A stretch of 64,000 bases of DNA from positions 241,685 through 305,684 of the forward strand of contig NZ_SJXM01000004.1 of the NCBI RefSeq assembly GCF_004336805.1. Direction: 5' to 3'. Of the stretch, positions 1 through 10,283 are shown piece by piece (positions within the stretch are counted from its first letter, which is position 1; each line of letters starts with the position of its first letter). Under the pieces are notes generated by a model. It was not told where the DNA came from, did no database searches, and saw nothing but the letters and a program-made list of their open reading frames with translations. This DNA comes from Aeromicrobium sp. IC_218 (GTDB taxonomy: Bacteria > Actinomycetota > Actinomycetes > Propionibacteriales > Nocardioidaceae). The translations under genes and the position numbers were made by a program.

Positions 1-2391
1 CTGTTCGACGTCGCCCACGCCTGGCTGCTGGCCGGTGAGAGGGGCGTCCGCGACGGCGTCGAGATCGAGATGCTGCTCGGCATGGCCCAGGGCCAGGCCG
101 AGGTCGTCCGCCGCGAGGTCGGCGGGCTGCTGCTCTACACGCCGGTCGTGAAGCCGGCCGAGTTCGACGTGGCCATCGCCTACCTCGTGCGCCGGCTGGA
201 GGAGGGCGCGAGCGCGGACAACTTCATGTCGGCCGTGTTCGACCTGCACGACGACCCGCGCCTGTTCGCCCGTGAGCGCGACCGCTTCCTGGCCTCGCTG
301 GCCCGCGTGGACGAGGTCGTCCCCCTGCCGCGCCGCACCCAGGACCGCCGCGAGCCGGCCGCCGAGGTGCCGGCCGCGTTCGACAACACTCCCGACTCCG
401 ACCCGTCGCTGCCGGGCAACCGCGTCTGGGCGCGCGAGCTGCTGGCCCGCGTGCCCGGCTCGACGCTCGGCGTCGACCTGGTCGAGAAGCACACGGTCCG
501 CGACGCGGCCGCGCTCGAGGACGTCCTGGCGTCGGCCCACGCGGCCGGCGTCGCCTGGGGCGCCCGCTCCGGCGCCGAGCGGGCCGACGTCCTGCTGGCC
601 GCCGCGCGCGTCCTGGAGGACCGCCGGGGCGAGCTCATCGAGGTCATGGCCTCCGAGGCCGGCAAGACGCTCGAGCAGGCCGACCCCGAGGTCTCCGAGG
701 CGATCGACTTCGTCCGGTACTACAGCGAGCGGGCCCGCGAGCTCGACGAGGTGGACGGCGCCGAGCACGTGCCGGTGCCGCTCACCGTCGTCACGCCGCC
801 GTGGAACTTCCCCGTCGCCATCCCGTGCGGCTCGATGGTCGCCGCCCTCGCGGCCGGCTCGGCCGTCGTCGCCAAGCCGGCACCGCAGTCCGCGCGCTGC
901 GGCTCGGTCGTCGTCCAGGCGCTGTGGGACGCCGGCGTCCCCACGGACCTGCTGCAGCTCGCGCACGTCGAGGAGGGTGAGCTCGGCCAGGCGCTCGTCG
1001 CCGACCGCCGGGTCGACCGGGTCATCCTCACCGGCGCGTACGCCACCGCCGAGCTGTTCCGTTCGTTCCGCCCCGACCTGCCGCTGCTGGCCGAGACGAG
1101 CGGCAAGAACGCCATCGTCGTGACCCCGAGCGCCGACCTCGACCTCGCGGTCAAGGACGTCGTGGCGTCCGCCTTCGGGCACGCCGGCCAGAAGTGCTCG
1201 GCCGCCTCGCTGGTCATCCTGGTCGGCGGCGTCGCCCGCTCGCGCCGGTTCCGCGCCCAGCTGCTGGACGCGGTCAGCTCGCTCAAGGTCGGGCTGCCGA
1301 GCGACCCCACGGCGACCGTCGGCCCGCTCATCGAGCCGGCGTCGGGCAAGCTGCTCGAGGCGCTGACCACCCTGCGCGACGGCGAGAGCTGGCTGGTCGA
1401 GCCGCGCCGCCTGGACGAGGACGGCTGGCTCTGGACGCCCGGCGTGCTGGAGGGCGTGCAGCCCGGCTCGACCACGCACCGCGTCGAGTTCTTCGGCCCG
1501 GTGCTCGGCATCATGACCGCCGAGACGCTCGACGAGGCGCTGGCGATCCAGAACGGCGTCGACTACGGCCTCACCGCGGGCCTGCACTCGCTCGACCCGG
1601 CCGAGATCGGCCGGTGGCTCGACGGCGTCCAGGCCGGCAACCTCTACGTCAACCGCGGCATCACCGGCGCGATCGTGCGCCGCCAGCCCTTCGGCGGCTG
1701 GAAGAAGTCGGCCGTCGGCGCGGGCACGAAGGCCGGCGGGCCGCACTACCTCGTGGGCCTGTCGGACTGGCGTCCGCGTCCGTCCACGGCCACCGCCGCG
1801 CCGAAGGGCGACGCCGCCCGGCTGACCGACGTGGCCGTCGCCGCGGGCCTCCCGGCCGACGACGTCGCGCGCCTGCAGCGCTCGTTCGCGAGCGACGCGG
1901 CCGCCTGGGACTCGCTCCTCGGGGTGCCGGTCGACCCGAGCGGCCTGGCCGTCGAGCGCAACGTGCTGCGGCACGTGCCCGTGCCGGTCACGGTCCGCGC
2001 CGGGCTCGGCGCTCCGGTGGTCGAGGTCCTGCGGGTCCTCGGCGCCGGTCTGGTCGCCGGGTCGGCGGTGGACGTCTCCGTGGCCGAGCGGCTGCCCGAG
2101 CCGGTCGTCGAGCTGCTCGCCGGCCGGGGCGTCCGGGTCGCGGTCGAGCCGCTCGACGCCTGGCAGCAGCGCCTGGCCCAGTGGGACGGCGCGTCCCGGA
2201 TCCGGGTGCTCGGCGACGAGCGCGGCGTGGTCGAGGCGGCCACCGGCGGACGTCCGGACCTGGCCGTCTACGCCGGCCCGGTCACCGAGGCCGGACGCGT
2301 GGAGCTGCTGCCGTTCGTGCACGAGCAGGCGATCAGCATCACCGCGCACCGCTTCGGCACGCCCGACCACCTCACCGACGCGCTGCTCTGA
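1..2391 (+). CDS. putA: Bifunctional proline dehydrogenase / L-glutamate gamma-semialdehyde dehydrogenase (5'-truncated)
   Basis: The reading frame is open from base 1, so the start lies upstream of the window; 796 codons are visible. The first ~60 residues look like the C-terminal end of a proline dehydrogenase barrel (LLGMAQGQ, LLYTPVV). An aldehyde dehydrogenase domain follows, with the ETSGKN glutamate region, the GHAGQKCSAAS catalytic cysteine motif and a PFGGWKKSA segment. The family oxidises proline to pyrroline-5-carboxylate on FAD and then to glutamate on NAD+. The last ~190 residues extend past the ALDH core, as in long PutA-type proteins. A short hairpin follows the stop. The fused arrangement is seen directly; the N-terminal half cannot be judged. 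Confidence 0.93.
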   Translation: MFDVAHAWLLAGERGVRDGVEIEMLLGMAQGQAEVVRREVGGLLLYTPVVKPAEFDVAIAYLVRRLEEGASADNFMSAVFDLHDDPRLFARERDRFLASLARVDEVVPLPRRTQDRREPAAEVPAAFDNTPDSDPSLPGNRVWARELLARVPGSTLGVDLVEKHTVRDAAALEDVLASAHAAGVAWGARSGAERADVLLAAARVLEDRRGELIEVMASEAGKTLEQADPEVSEAIDFVRYYSERARELDEVDGAEHVPVPLTVVTPPWNFPVAIPCGSMVAALAAGSAVVAKPAPQSARCGSVVVQALWDAGVPTDLLQLAHVEEGELGQALVADRRVDRVILTGAYATAELFRSFRPDLPLLAETSGKNAIVVTPSADLDLAVKDVVASAFGHAGQKCSAASLVILVGGVARSRRFRAQLLDAVSSLKVGLPSDPTATVGPLIEPASGKLLEALTTLRDGESWLVEPRRLDEDGWLWTPGVLEGVQPGSTTHRVEFFGPVLGIMTAETLDEALAIQNGVDYGLTAGLHSLDPAEIGRWLDGVQAGNLYVNRGITGAIVRRQPFGGWKKSAVGAGTKAGGPHYLVGLSDWRPRPSTATAAPKGDAARLTDVAVAAGLPADDVARLQRSFASDAAAWDSLLGVPVDPSGLAVERNVLRHVPVPVTVRAGLGAPVVEVLRVLGAGLVAGSAVDVSVAERLPEPVVELLAGRGVRVAVEPLDAWQQRLAQWDGASRIRVLGDERGVVEAATGGRPDLAVYAGPVTEAGRVELLPFVHEQAISITAHRFGTPDHLTDALL

Positions 2392-2400
2392 CGCCGTCCC

Positions 2401-2429
2401 ACCCGTGGCCGGAACCGGACGCCACGGGT
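2401..2429 (+). terminator. Hairpin after putA
   Basis: ACCCGTGGC (2401-2409) pairs perfectly with GCCACGGGT (2421-2429) across an 11-nt loop, 9 nt after the putA stop. There is no T-run, which is usual for high-GC actinomycete terminators. Confidence 0.5.
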
Positions 2430-2506
2430 GAGACGGCCGTCCGGGCCGTGGGACGCGGCGGTAGGTTGTGGTCACCGACACGACCCCAGCCGGTGAGGAC
2501 GTCCCT

Positions 2507-5500
2507 GTGTTCCAGAAGATCCTGGTGGCCAACCGCGGCGAGATCGCCATCCGTGCGTTCCGCGCCGCCCACGAGCTCGGCGCCCGCACGGTCGCCGTCT
2601 TCCCGTACGAGGACCGCGGCTCGGAGCACCGCGTCCGCGCCGACGAGGCGTACGAGATCGGCGAGCGGGGCCACCCCGTGCGCGCCTACCTCGACCCGCA
2701 GGCGATCGTCGCCGCCGCCCAGCGGGCCGGCGCCGACGCCGTCTACCCGGGCTACGGCTTCCTGTCGGAGAACCCCGAGCTGGCCGAGGCGTGCGCCGCG
2801 GCCGGCATCACGTTCATCGGTCCGCCCGCCGACGTCCTGCGCCTGACCGGCAATAAGGCCCGCGCCATCGCCGCGGCCAAGGCGGCCGGCGTCCCGGTGC
2901 TCGCGTCCGTCCCGCCGTCCGCGGACGTCGACGAGCTCCTGGCCGCGGCCGACCAGCTGACGTTCCCGCTGTTCGTCAAGGCGGTCGCCGGTGGTGGCGG
3001 TCGTGGCATGCGACGCGTCGACGACCCGGCGAAGCTGCGCGAGTCGATCGAGGCCGCGATGCGCGAGGCCGACGGCGCCTTCGGCGACCCGACCTGCTTC
3101 ATCGAGGAGGCCGTAGTCGGCGCCCGCCACATCGAGGTGCAGGTGCTGGCCGACACCCAGGGCCACGTCGTGCACCTGCGTGAGCGCGACTGCTCGGTGC
3201 AGCGCCGCCACCAGAAGGTCGTCGAGATCGCCCCGGCGCCGTTCCTGGACGTCGAGACCCGCGAGGCCATGTGCGCCGACGCGGTCCGCTTCGCCCGCGA
3301 GATCGGCTACTCCTGCGCCGGCACCGTCGAGTTCCTGCTCGGCGCGGACGGCCGCTACGTCTTCATCGAGATGAACCCGCGCATCCAGGTCGAGCACACG
3401 GTGACCGAGGAGGTCACCAACGTCGACCTCGTCCAGGCCCAGATCATGGTCGCCTCGGGCATGGCGCTGTCGGACTTCGGCCTGGACGACCAGAGCCGCA
3501 TCCGCGTCCGCGGCTACGCGCTGCAGTGCCGCATCACCACCGAGGACCCGGCCAACGGCTTCCGTCCCGACACCGGCACGATCACCACCTACCGCTCGCC
3601 GGGCGGCCCGGGCGTGCGCCTGGACGGCGGCACGGTCTACACCGGCGCGTCGGTCAGCCCCCACTTCGACTCCATGCTCAGCAAGATGACCTGCCGCAAC
3701 CGCGACTTCGGGTCGACGGTGCTGCGCGTGCGCCGCGCCCTGCGCGAGTTCACCGTCGGCGGCGTCTCGACCAACATCGGCTTCCTGCAGAGCCTGCTGG
3801 CCCACCCCGACTTCACCGCGGGCGCCATCACGACGTCGTTCATCGAGGACCACCCCGAGCTGCTCGAGACCCGCGGCGACCTCGACCCGGCCGAGAAGCT
3901 GCTCGCCTACCTGGCCGACGTGACGGTCAACCGTCCGCACGGCGAGGCGCCGGTGCAGCTCGACCCGGCAACCAAGCTGCCCGACCTGTCGGTCTGGGGA
4001 CGCTCGCTGGACGAGGAGCCGCCCGCGGGCACCCGCCAGCAGCTGCGCGAGCTCGGACCCGAGCGCTTCGCCGCCGCCTGGCGCGCCAGCGAGACGGTGG
4101 GCGTCACCGACACGACCTTCCGCGACGCCCACCAGTCGCTGCTCGCGACCCGTGTCCGCACCCGCGACCTGGTGCGCGTGGCCCCGCACGTCGCCCGCCT
4201 GACGCCGCAGCTGTTCAGCGTCGAGGCCTGGGGCGGCGCGACGTACGACGTCGCGCTCCGCTTCCTCAAGGAGGACCCGTGGGAGCGCCTGGCGCGCCTG
4301 CGCGAGGCGATGCCGAACGTCGCCATCCAGATGCTGCTGCGCGGCCGCAACACCGTCGGCTACACGCCCTACCCGACCGAGGTGACCACCGCTTTCGTCC
4401 AGGAGGCGGCCGACACCGGCATCGACGTCTTCCGCGTCTTCGACGCGCTCAACGACGTCAGCCAGATGCGTCCGGCGATCGAGGCCGTCCGTGAGACCGG
4501 GACGACCGTCGCCGAGGTCGCGCTCTGCTACACCGGCGACCTGTCCGACCCGGGCGAGAAGCTGTACACGCTCGACTACTACCTGCGCCTGGCTGAGCAG
4601 ATCGTCGACGCCGGCGCGCACGTCCTGGCGATCAAGGACATGGCCGGCCTGCTGCGCGCCCCCGCGGCCCGCACGCTGGTCACCGCCCTGCGCGAGCGCT
4701 TCGACCTGCCGCTGCACCTGCACACCCACGACACCCCGGGCGGCCAGCTCGCCACGATCGTCGCGGCGATCGACGCCGGCGTCGACATGGTGGACGCCGC
4801 GTCGGCCTCGCTGGCCGGCACCACGAGCCAGCCGCCGCTGTCGGCCCTCGTCGCGGCCACCGACCACTCGGCCCGCTCGACCGGCCTCGACATCGATGCG
4901 GTCAACGCGCTCGAGCCCTACTGGGAGGCCGTCCGCCGCCTGTACGCGCCGTTCGAGTCGGGCCTGCCCGCGCCGACCGGCCGCGTCTACCGCCACGAGA
5001 TCCCCGGCGGCCAGCTGTCGAACCTGCGCCAGCAGGCCATCGCGCTGGGCCTGGGCGAGAAGTTCGAGCAGATCGAGGACATGTACGCCGCGGCGAACGA
5101 CATCCTCGGGAACGTCGTCAAGGTGACCCCGTCCAGCAAGGTGGTCGGCGACCTCGCCCTGCACCTCGTCGCCGTCGGCGCCGACCCGAAGGCGTTCGCG
5201 GACGACCCCGCGTCGTTCGACATCCCCGACTCGGTCATCGGCTTCCTGTCCGGCGAGCTCGGCGACCCGCCCGGCGGCTGGCCCGAGCCGTTCCGCACCA
5301 AGGCGCTGCAGGGCCGCACCGCCGCCCCGCGCGTCGAGGAGGTGGCCGAGGACGACCTGCGCGCCCTCGCCGAGCCCGGTGACACGCGCCGCCGCACGCT
5401 CAACCGCCTGCTCTTCCCCGGCCCGACGTCGGACTTCGAGCACGCGGTGGCCGAGCACGGCGACCTGTCGCTGCTGCCCACCGACGCGTTCTGGTACGGA

Positions 5501-5911
5501 CTGCGGTCCGGCCACGAGGTCGAGGTCGAGATCGACGAGGGCCGCCTGCACCTGTTCGACGTCGAGGCCGTCGGCCCCGCGGACGAGAAGGGCATGCGCA
5601 CCGTCCTGGGCACCGTCAACGGACAGCTGCGCCCGACCCAGGTGCGCGACCGCTCGGTCGAGTCCCAGGTCGCGGCGTCCGAGAAGGCCGACCCGCAGGA
5701 CCCGAGCCACGTCGCGGTCCCGTTCGCCGGCGCCGTCCACGCGCTGGTGGCCGAGGGCGACACCGTCGAGGCGGGGCAGACCGTGGCCACGATCGAGGCC
5801 ATGAAGATGGAGGCCGGCATCACCGCTCCGCGGGCCGGACGCGTGGCACGGCTGACCGTCCGCGACACCCGTCAGGCCGAGGGCGGCGACCTGCTGCTCG
5901 TCCTGGAGTGA
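2507..5911 (+). CDS. pyc: Pyruvate carboxylase
   Basis: Biotin-dependent, ATP-driven carboxylation of pyruvate to oxaloacetate (anaplerosis). A single 1134-residue chain has the full order: biotin carboxylase (KILVANRGEIAIR at the N-terminus, GGGGRGMR ATP-grasp loop, EMNPRIQVEHTVTEE), carboxyltransferase (DTTFRDAHQSLLATR, later LHLHTHD) and a C-terminal biotinyl domain with EAMKMEA, whose lysine takes biotin. I chose GTG 2507 because it gives the usual MFQKILVANRGE start and follows a purine-rich GGTGAGG; an in-frame GTG at 2468 would add 13 residues. A possible -10 (TAGGTT, 2462-2467) lies upstream. It is monocistronic, with a strong hairpin downstream. Confidence 0.97.
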   Translation: MFQKILVANRGEIAIRAFRAAHELGARTVAVFPYEDRGSEHRVRADEAYEIGERGHPVRAYLDPQAIVAAAQRAGADAVYPGYGFLSENPELAEACAAAGITFIGPPADVLRLTGNKARAIAAAKAAGVPVLASVPPSADVDELLAAADQLTFPLFVKAVAGGGGRGMRRVDDPAKLRESIEAAMREADGAFGDPTCFIEEAVVGARHIEVQVLADTQGHVVHLRERDCSVQRRHQKVVEIAPAPFLDVETREAMCADAVRFAREIGYSCAGTVEFLLGADGRYVFIEMNPRIQVEHTVTEEVTNVDLVQAQIMVASGMALSDFGLDDQSRIRVRGYALQCRITTEDPANGFRPDTGTITTYRSPGGPGVRLDGGTVYTGASVSPHFDSMLSKMTCRNRDFGSTVLRVRRALREFTVGGVSTNIGFLQSLLAHPDFTAGAITTSFIEDHPELLETRGDLDPAEKLLAYLADVTVNRPHGEAPVQLDPATKLPDLSVWGRSLDEEPPAGTRQQLRELGPERFAAAWRASETVGVTDTTFRDAHQSLLATRVRTRDLVRVAPHVARLTPQLFSVEAWGGATYDVALRFLKEDPWERLARLREAMPNVAIQMLLRGRNTVGYTPYPTEVTTAFVQEAADTGIDVFRVFDALNDVSQMRPAIEAVRETGTTVAEVALCYTGDLSDPGEKLYTLDYYLRLAEQIVDAGAHVLAIKDMAGLLRAPAARTLVTALRERFDLPLHLHTHDTPGGQLATIVAAIDAGVDMVDAASASLAGTTSQPPLSALVAATDHSARSTGLDIDAVNALEPYWEAVRRLYAPFESGLPAPTGRVYRHEIPGGQLSNLRQQAIALGLGEKFEQIEDMYAAANDILGNVVKVTPSSKVVGDLALHLVAVGADPKAFADDPASFDIPDSVIGFLSGELGDPPGGWPEPFRTKALQGRTAAPRVEEVAEDDLRALAEPGDTRRRTLNRLLFPGPTSDFEHAVAEHGDLSLLPTDAFWYGLRSGHEVEVEIDEGRLHLFDVEAVGPADEKGMRTVLGTVNGQLRPTQVRDRSVESQVAASEKADPQDPSHVAVPFAGAVHALVAEGDTVEAGQTVATIEAMKMEAGITAPRAGRVARLTVRDTRQAEGGDLLLVLE

Positions 5912-5920
5912 GCGACCCGT

Positions 5921-5953
5921 CCGTCCGGGCCATGCCGGGCATGGCCCGGACGG
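5921..5953 (+). terminator. Perfect inverted-repeat terminator after pyc
   Basis: A perfect 16-bp inverted repeat (5921-5936 with 5938-5953) starts 9 nt after the pyc stop and is followed by CCATTT. Confidence 0.8.
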
Positions 5954-6045
5954 GCCATTTCCGGATGACGGACTCGCTTGGCCGGGCGACGCGCCGATGG
6001 CCGGTACTACCGTGATGGTTCGTCACGGATGACGGGGGCCAGGCA

Positions 6046-7497
6046 ATGACGCGGAGCACGGAGGCGGCGATCCAACGGTCGCGCGTCGAGCAGCTGCTGG
6101 CGGTGACCCGCGAGATCGTCGCGGGCTCCGAGCTGCCGGTGGTCCTCGCGTCGATCGCCCGGGCCATCCGCACGGTGGTCGAGTTCGATGCCGTGGCCAT
6201 CGCCCTGACCGACGCCGCCGGCGACCTCGAGGTCGTGGTCGTGGAGGGTCCCGACGAGCTGCGCCAGCACATGCTGGGCCGGGTCGGCCCGCGGGCGGAG
6301 TACGACGCCCTCATGGACTCGTGCGAGCCGCGCGGACGCCTGCTGTTCCTGGTGGGCGGCGACGACCCCGAGGTCGGCCTGCCGACGTGGCGCTCCGGCG
6401 ACGACGACTGGTACGCCCGCCGCGCCGACGACCCGCACGCGTGGGGCGTCGACGACGGCCTCTACGCCCCGCTGCGCGACCGGGACGGTGCGCTCATCGG
6501 CCTGGTCAGCGTCGACCTGCCGGTCTCCGGCCGGGCTCCGGACGACGAGCAGTGCGCCATGCTCGAGCTGCTGGCCCGTCAGGCCGAGCAGAGCATCGAG
6601 GCGCACCGGCGGCTGGCCAAGACCGAGCACAACGAGCGCATCTTCCGCCGTGCATTCGACTCCTCGCCGGCCCCGGAGGCCGTCGTCGACCCGGCCCAGC
6701 GCCTCACCTACGTCAACCGTCGCTTCGTCCGCGAGCTCGGCCAGGTGCCCGACGTCGCCGCCCTGGCCTCGCTGCTCACCCCGGCCGAGGGGGAGCGGTG
6801 CGTCTCGGAGGTCGTGGGCGAGCTGCTCGCCGAGGGGGCCGAGCGCACCAGCGGACGCCTCGTGGCGTCCCGCGAGCGCGCCGACGGCACGCGGGTCTGG
6901 TACCAGGTGCGCGTCCACGCCGTGCTCGATCCGCTCGGCCGCAGCTACCGGGCCATCTGCTCCTTCGCCGACATCACCGCCGAGCGCGAGACGCAGGCGT
7001 GGCACGAGCGGGCCGCCGCGCACGACCCGCTGACCGGCCTGCTCAACCGGCGGGGCGGCGCCCACGCCGTGGCCGAGCTGCTCGCGCGCGCCGACGCCGG
7101 CGTGCTCGGGGTGCTGGCCTGCGACCTGGACGGCTTCAAGGCGCTCAACGACGAGTACGGCCACGGGTTCGGCGACGACGTGCTGGTCGCCCTCGCCCCG
7201 CGGCTGCGCGGGGTCGCCGGCGACGACGCGGTCGTCATGCGCCAGGGTGGCGACGAGTTCGCCGTGCTGGCGGTGCTGCCCGACGACGACGGGGTCGCCG
7301 CGCTGGCCGACCGGATGGTCGCGGCGTTCCTGGACCCCGTGCGGGTCGGGACGGTCGCGGCCGACCTCGGCGTCAGCGTCGGGGCGGCGTCGGCCCCGGT
7401 GCACGCGCGGCCGACGGTGAGCGAGCTGCTCGACACGGCCGACGCGGCGCTGCTGCGGGCCAAGCGGGCGGGCAAGGCCCGCTTCGAGCTCGCCTGA
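6046..7497 (+). CDS. GAF-PAS-GGDEF diguanylate cyclase
   Basis: Predicted to make cyclic di-GMP from two GTP. The 483-residue protein has an N-terminal GAF-like sensor (about 10-190), a PAS-like segment (about 195-320, HNERIFRRAFDSSP) and a C-terminal GGDEF domain with DPLTGLLNRRGG, DGFKALNDEYGHGFGDD and an intact GGDEF at the active site. The position of the RxxD inhibitory site, five residues before GGDEF, reads GDDA, so product inhibition at a classic I-site is not expected. No EAL domain and no transmembrane segment are seen, so it should be a cytosolic sensor. The ATG start follows a G-rich stretch. The ligands of GAF and PAS cannot be told from sequence. Confidence 0.92.
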   Translation: MTRSTEAAIQRSRVEQLLAVTREIVAGSELPVVLASIARAIRTVVEFDAVAIALTDAAGDLEVVVVEGPDELRQHMLGRVGPRAEYDALMDSCEPRGRLLFLVGGDDPEVGLPTWRSGDDDWYARRADDPHAWGVDDGLYAPLRDRDGALIGLVSVDLPVSGRAPDDEQCAMLELLARQAEQSIEAHRRLAKTEHNERIFRRAFDSSPAPEAVVDPAQRLTYVNRRFVRELGQVPDVAALASLLTPAEGERCVSEVVGELLAEGAERTSGRLVASRERADGTRVWYQVRVHAVLDPLGRSYRAICSFADITAERETQAWHERAAAHDPLTGLLNRRGGAHAVAELLARADAGVLGVLACDLDGFKALNDEYGHGFGDDVLVALAPRLRGVAGDDAVVMRQGGDEFAVLAVLPDDDGVAALADRMVAAFLDPVRVGTVAADLGVSVGAASAPVHARPTVSELLDTADAALLRAKRAGKARFELA

Positions 7498-7520
7498 CCC
7501 GGGGCCTCGACGGGCTCGGG

Positions 7521-7560
7521 CCTCGACAGGCTCGGCCAGCGGTGGCCGAGCCGGTCGAGG
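7521..7560. terminator. Bidirectional terminator, member of the dispersed CTCGACAGGCTC palindrome family
   Basis: An 18-bp stem with one mismatch (7521-7538 with 7543-7560) and a GCGG loop lies between two convergent genes. It shares the core TCGACAGGCTC with repeats near 10066, 56888 and 59409. Confidence 0.75.
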
Positions 7561-7567
7561 GGACCTC

Positions 7568-9103
<1,536 letters not shown>

Positions 9104-9131
9104 GCTGCCTCCGGTCGGTGCGGGATCGGCC

Positions 9132-9147
9132 TGTGACGGCGGTCACG
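9132..9147. promoter_or_regulatory. CRP/GlxR-like palindrome in the divergent promoter region
   Basis: TGTGA-N6-TCACG, with perfect GTGAC/GTCAC arms, sits between the acyl-CoA synthetase start (9103) and the GAF-LuxR start (9201). It matches the CRP-family pattern TGTGA-N6-TCACA at nine of ten fixed positions. No CRP gene lies in the window, so binding is inference. Confidence 0.45.
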
Positions 9148-9200
9148 TACCATTGAGCCAGCCGTCCCCGACCCCTGCCACCCCCGGAAGGGTGTGAACC

Positions 9201-10028
9201 GTGGCGACCTCCGCACCCGCCGAGCGCGACGCCGACGCCCTGCGCACCTGCCTGCGCGGCCTGCGCGCCGAGCTGCCCGTCCCGCTGTTCTTCGCCGGGC
9301 TCGGCGACGAGGAGGCGGCGGTCCAGACCGAGCTGCTGGGCCAGCGCACGTCCGGGCTGCGCAACCTGCGGGTGCGTCGCGGCTCCGGTCTCGGCGGACG
9401 CGCGCTGGCCGAGGGGCGTCCCGCCGCCGTGCGCGACTACCGCACGGCGCGCGGCATCACCCACGAGTACGACCGGCCGGTGCTGGGGGAGGGCGTCACG
9501 TCGATCCTGGTCGCCCCGGTCGTCGTCACCGGCACCGTCCGCGGGCTCGTCTACTGCGGCTCGCGCGGCTCCGAGACGCTCGGCGACGCGGCCCTGCGCG
9601 TGGTGGCGCCGCACGTGCGACGCCTCGCCGACGAGATCCGTGTCCGCGACGAGGTCGACCGACGCGTCGAGGCCGCCGCCGCCTGGACCCGCGAGCGCGA
9701 CCCGCGCGAGGTGGCCTCGCTGCGCGAGCTGCTCGCCGAGCTGCGCACCATCGCGTCCGAGGTGGACGACCCCGCGCTGCGCGAGCGGCTCGACGGGCTG
9801 GGCGACCGGCTGGTGCCGACCACGCCGGAGCAGCGGGTGCTGACCCGGCGCGAGCTGGACGTCCTCGGGCTCGTCGCGCTCGGGTGCGGCAACGCGGAGG
9901 TGGCCCACCGGCTCGACCTGGGGCTGGAGACCGTCCGCAGCTACCTGCGCAACGCGATGCGCAAGCTCGACGCCCACTCGCGGCTCGAGGCGGTCACCGC
10001 CGCCCGCCGCCGCGGCGAGCTCCTGTAG
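9201..10028 (+). CDS. GAF domain LuxR-type transcriptional regulator
   Basis: A 275-residue one-component regulator. The first ~165 residues form a GAF-like sensor (GSGLGGRALAEGRPAAVRDY; ILVAPVVVTGTVRGLVYCGSR). The last ~65 carry a LuxR/NarL helix-turn-helix: LTRRELDVLGLVALGCGNAEVA, then LDLGLETVRSYLRNAMRKL. The GTG start follows GGAAGGGTG at suitable distance. Proteins of this design in actinomycetes often sit beside and regulate degradation or CoA-ligase genes. The divergent acyl-CoA synthetase is therefore the obvious target, by inference only. No receiver domain is present, so a partner histidine kinase is not needed. Confidence 0.88.
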   Translation: MATSAPAERDADALRTCLRGLRAELPVPLFFAGLGDEEAAVQTELLGQRTSGLRNLRVRRGSGLGGRALAEGRPAAVRDYRTARGITHEYDRPVLGEGVTSILVAPVVVTGTVRGLVYCGSRGSETLGDAALRVVAPHVRRLADEIRVRDEVDRRVEAAAAWTRERDPREVASLRELLAELRTIASEVDDPALRERLDGLGDRLVPTTPEQRVLTRRELDVLGLVALGCGNAEVAHRLDLGLETVRSYLRNAMRKLDAHSRLEAVTAARRRGELL

Positions 10029-10033
10029 GCGTA

Positions 10034-10110
10034 CCCCGCTCCTCGAGCGGCACAACCCGCTCCTCGAGCCTGTCGAGAGGCGTCCCTTCGACAGGCTCAG
10101 GGACCGGGAC
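10034..10110. repeat. Dispersed palindromic intergenic repeat
   Basis: Contains GCTCCTCGAGC twice and an 11-bp perfect inverted pair, GAGCCTGTCGA (10066-10076) with TCGACAGGCTC (10088-10098). It is the same family as 7521-7560, 56888-56980 and 59371-59470. Here it follows the GAF-LuxR gene and may end its transcript. Confidence 0.7.
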
Positions 10111-10283
10111 GAGGGCAGCGTCGGCTCAGGTGGAGGCTCCGGTGGCCGACGAGAAGATCGTCACCACGGCCGGTTTCGGAGTTCTCCCACGGGGCGCCCG
10201 AACCGCGACTATGGTCGAGCCGCTCACCCTCGCTCGTCTCGGGAGGGGCAGCTGTCCGTCCCACACCCGACCGGGGGTCCCGC

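Noticed and set aside
2372..5740. 1122-residue open frame opposite pyruvate carboxylase
   Set aside because: It is a codon-position shadow of the high-GC pyc gene: composition is Arg/Ala/Gly/Asp-Val repetitive and no domain is visible.
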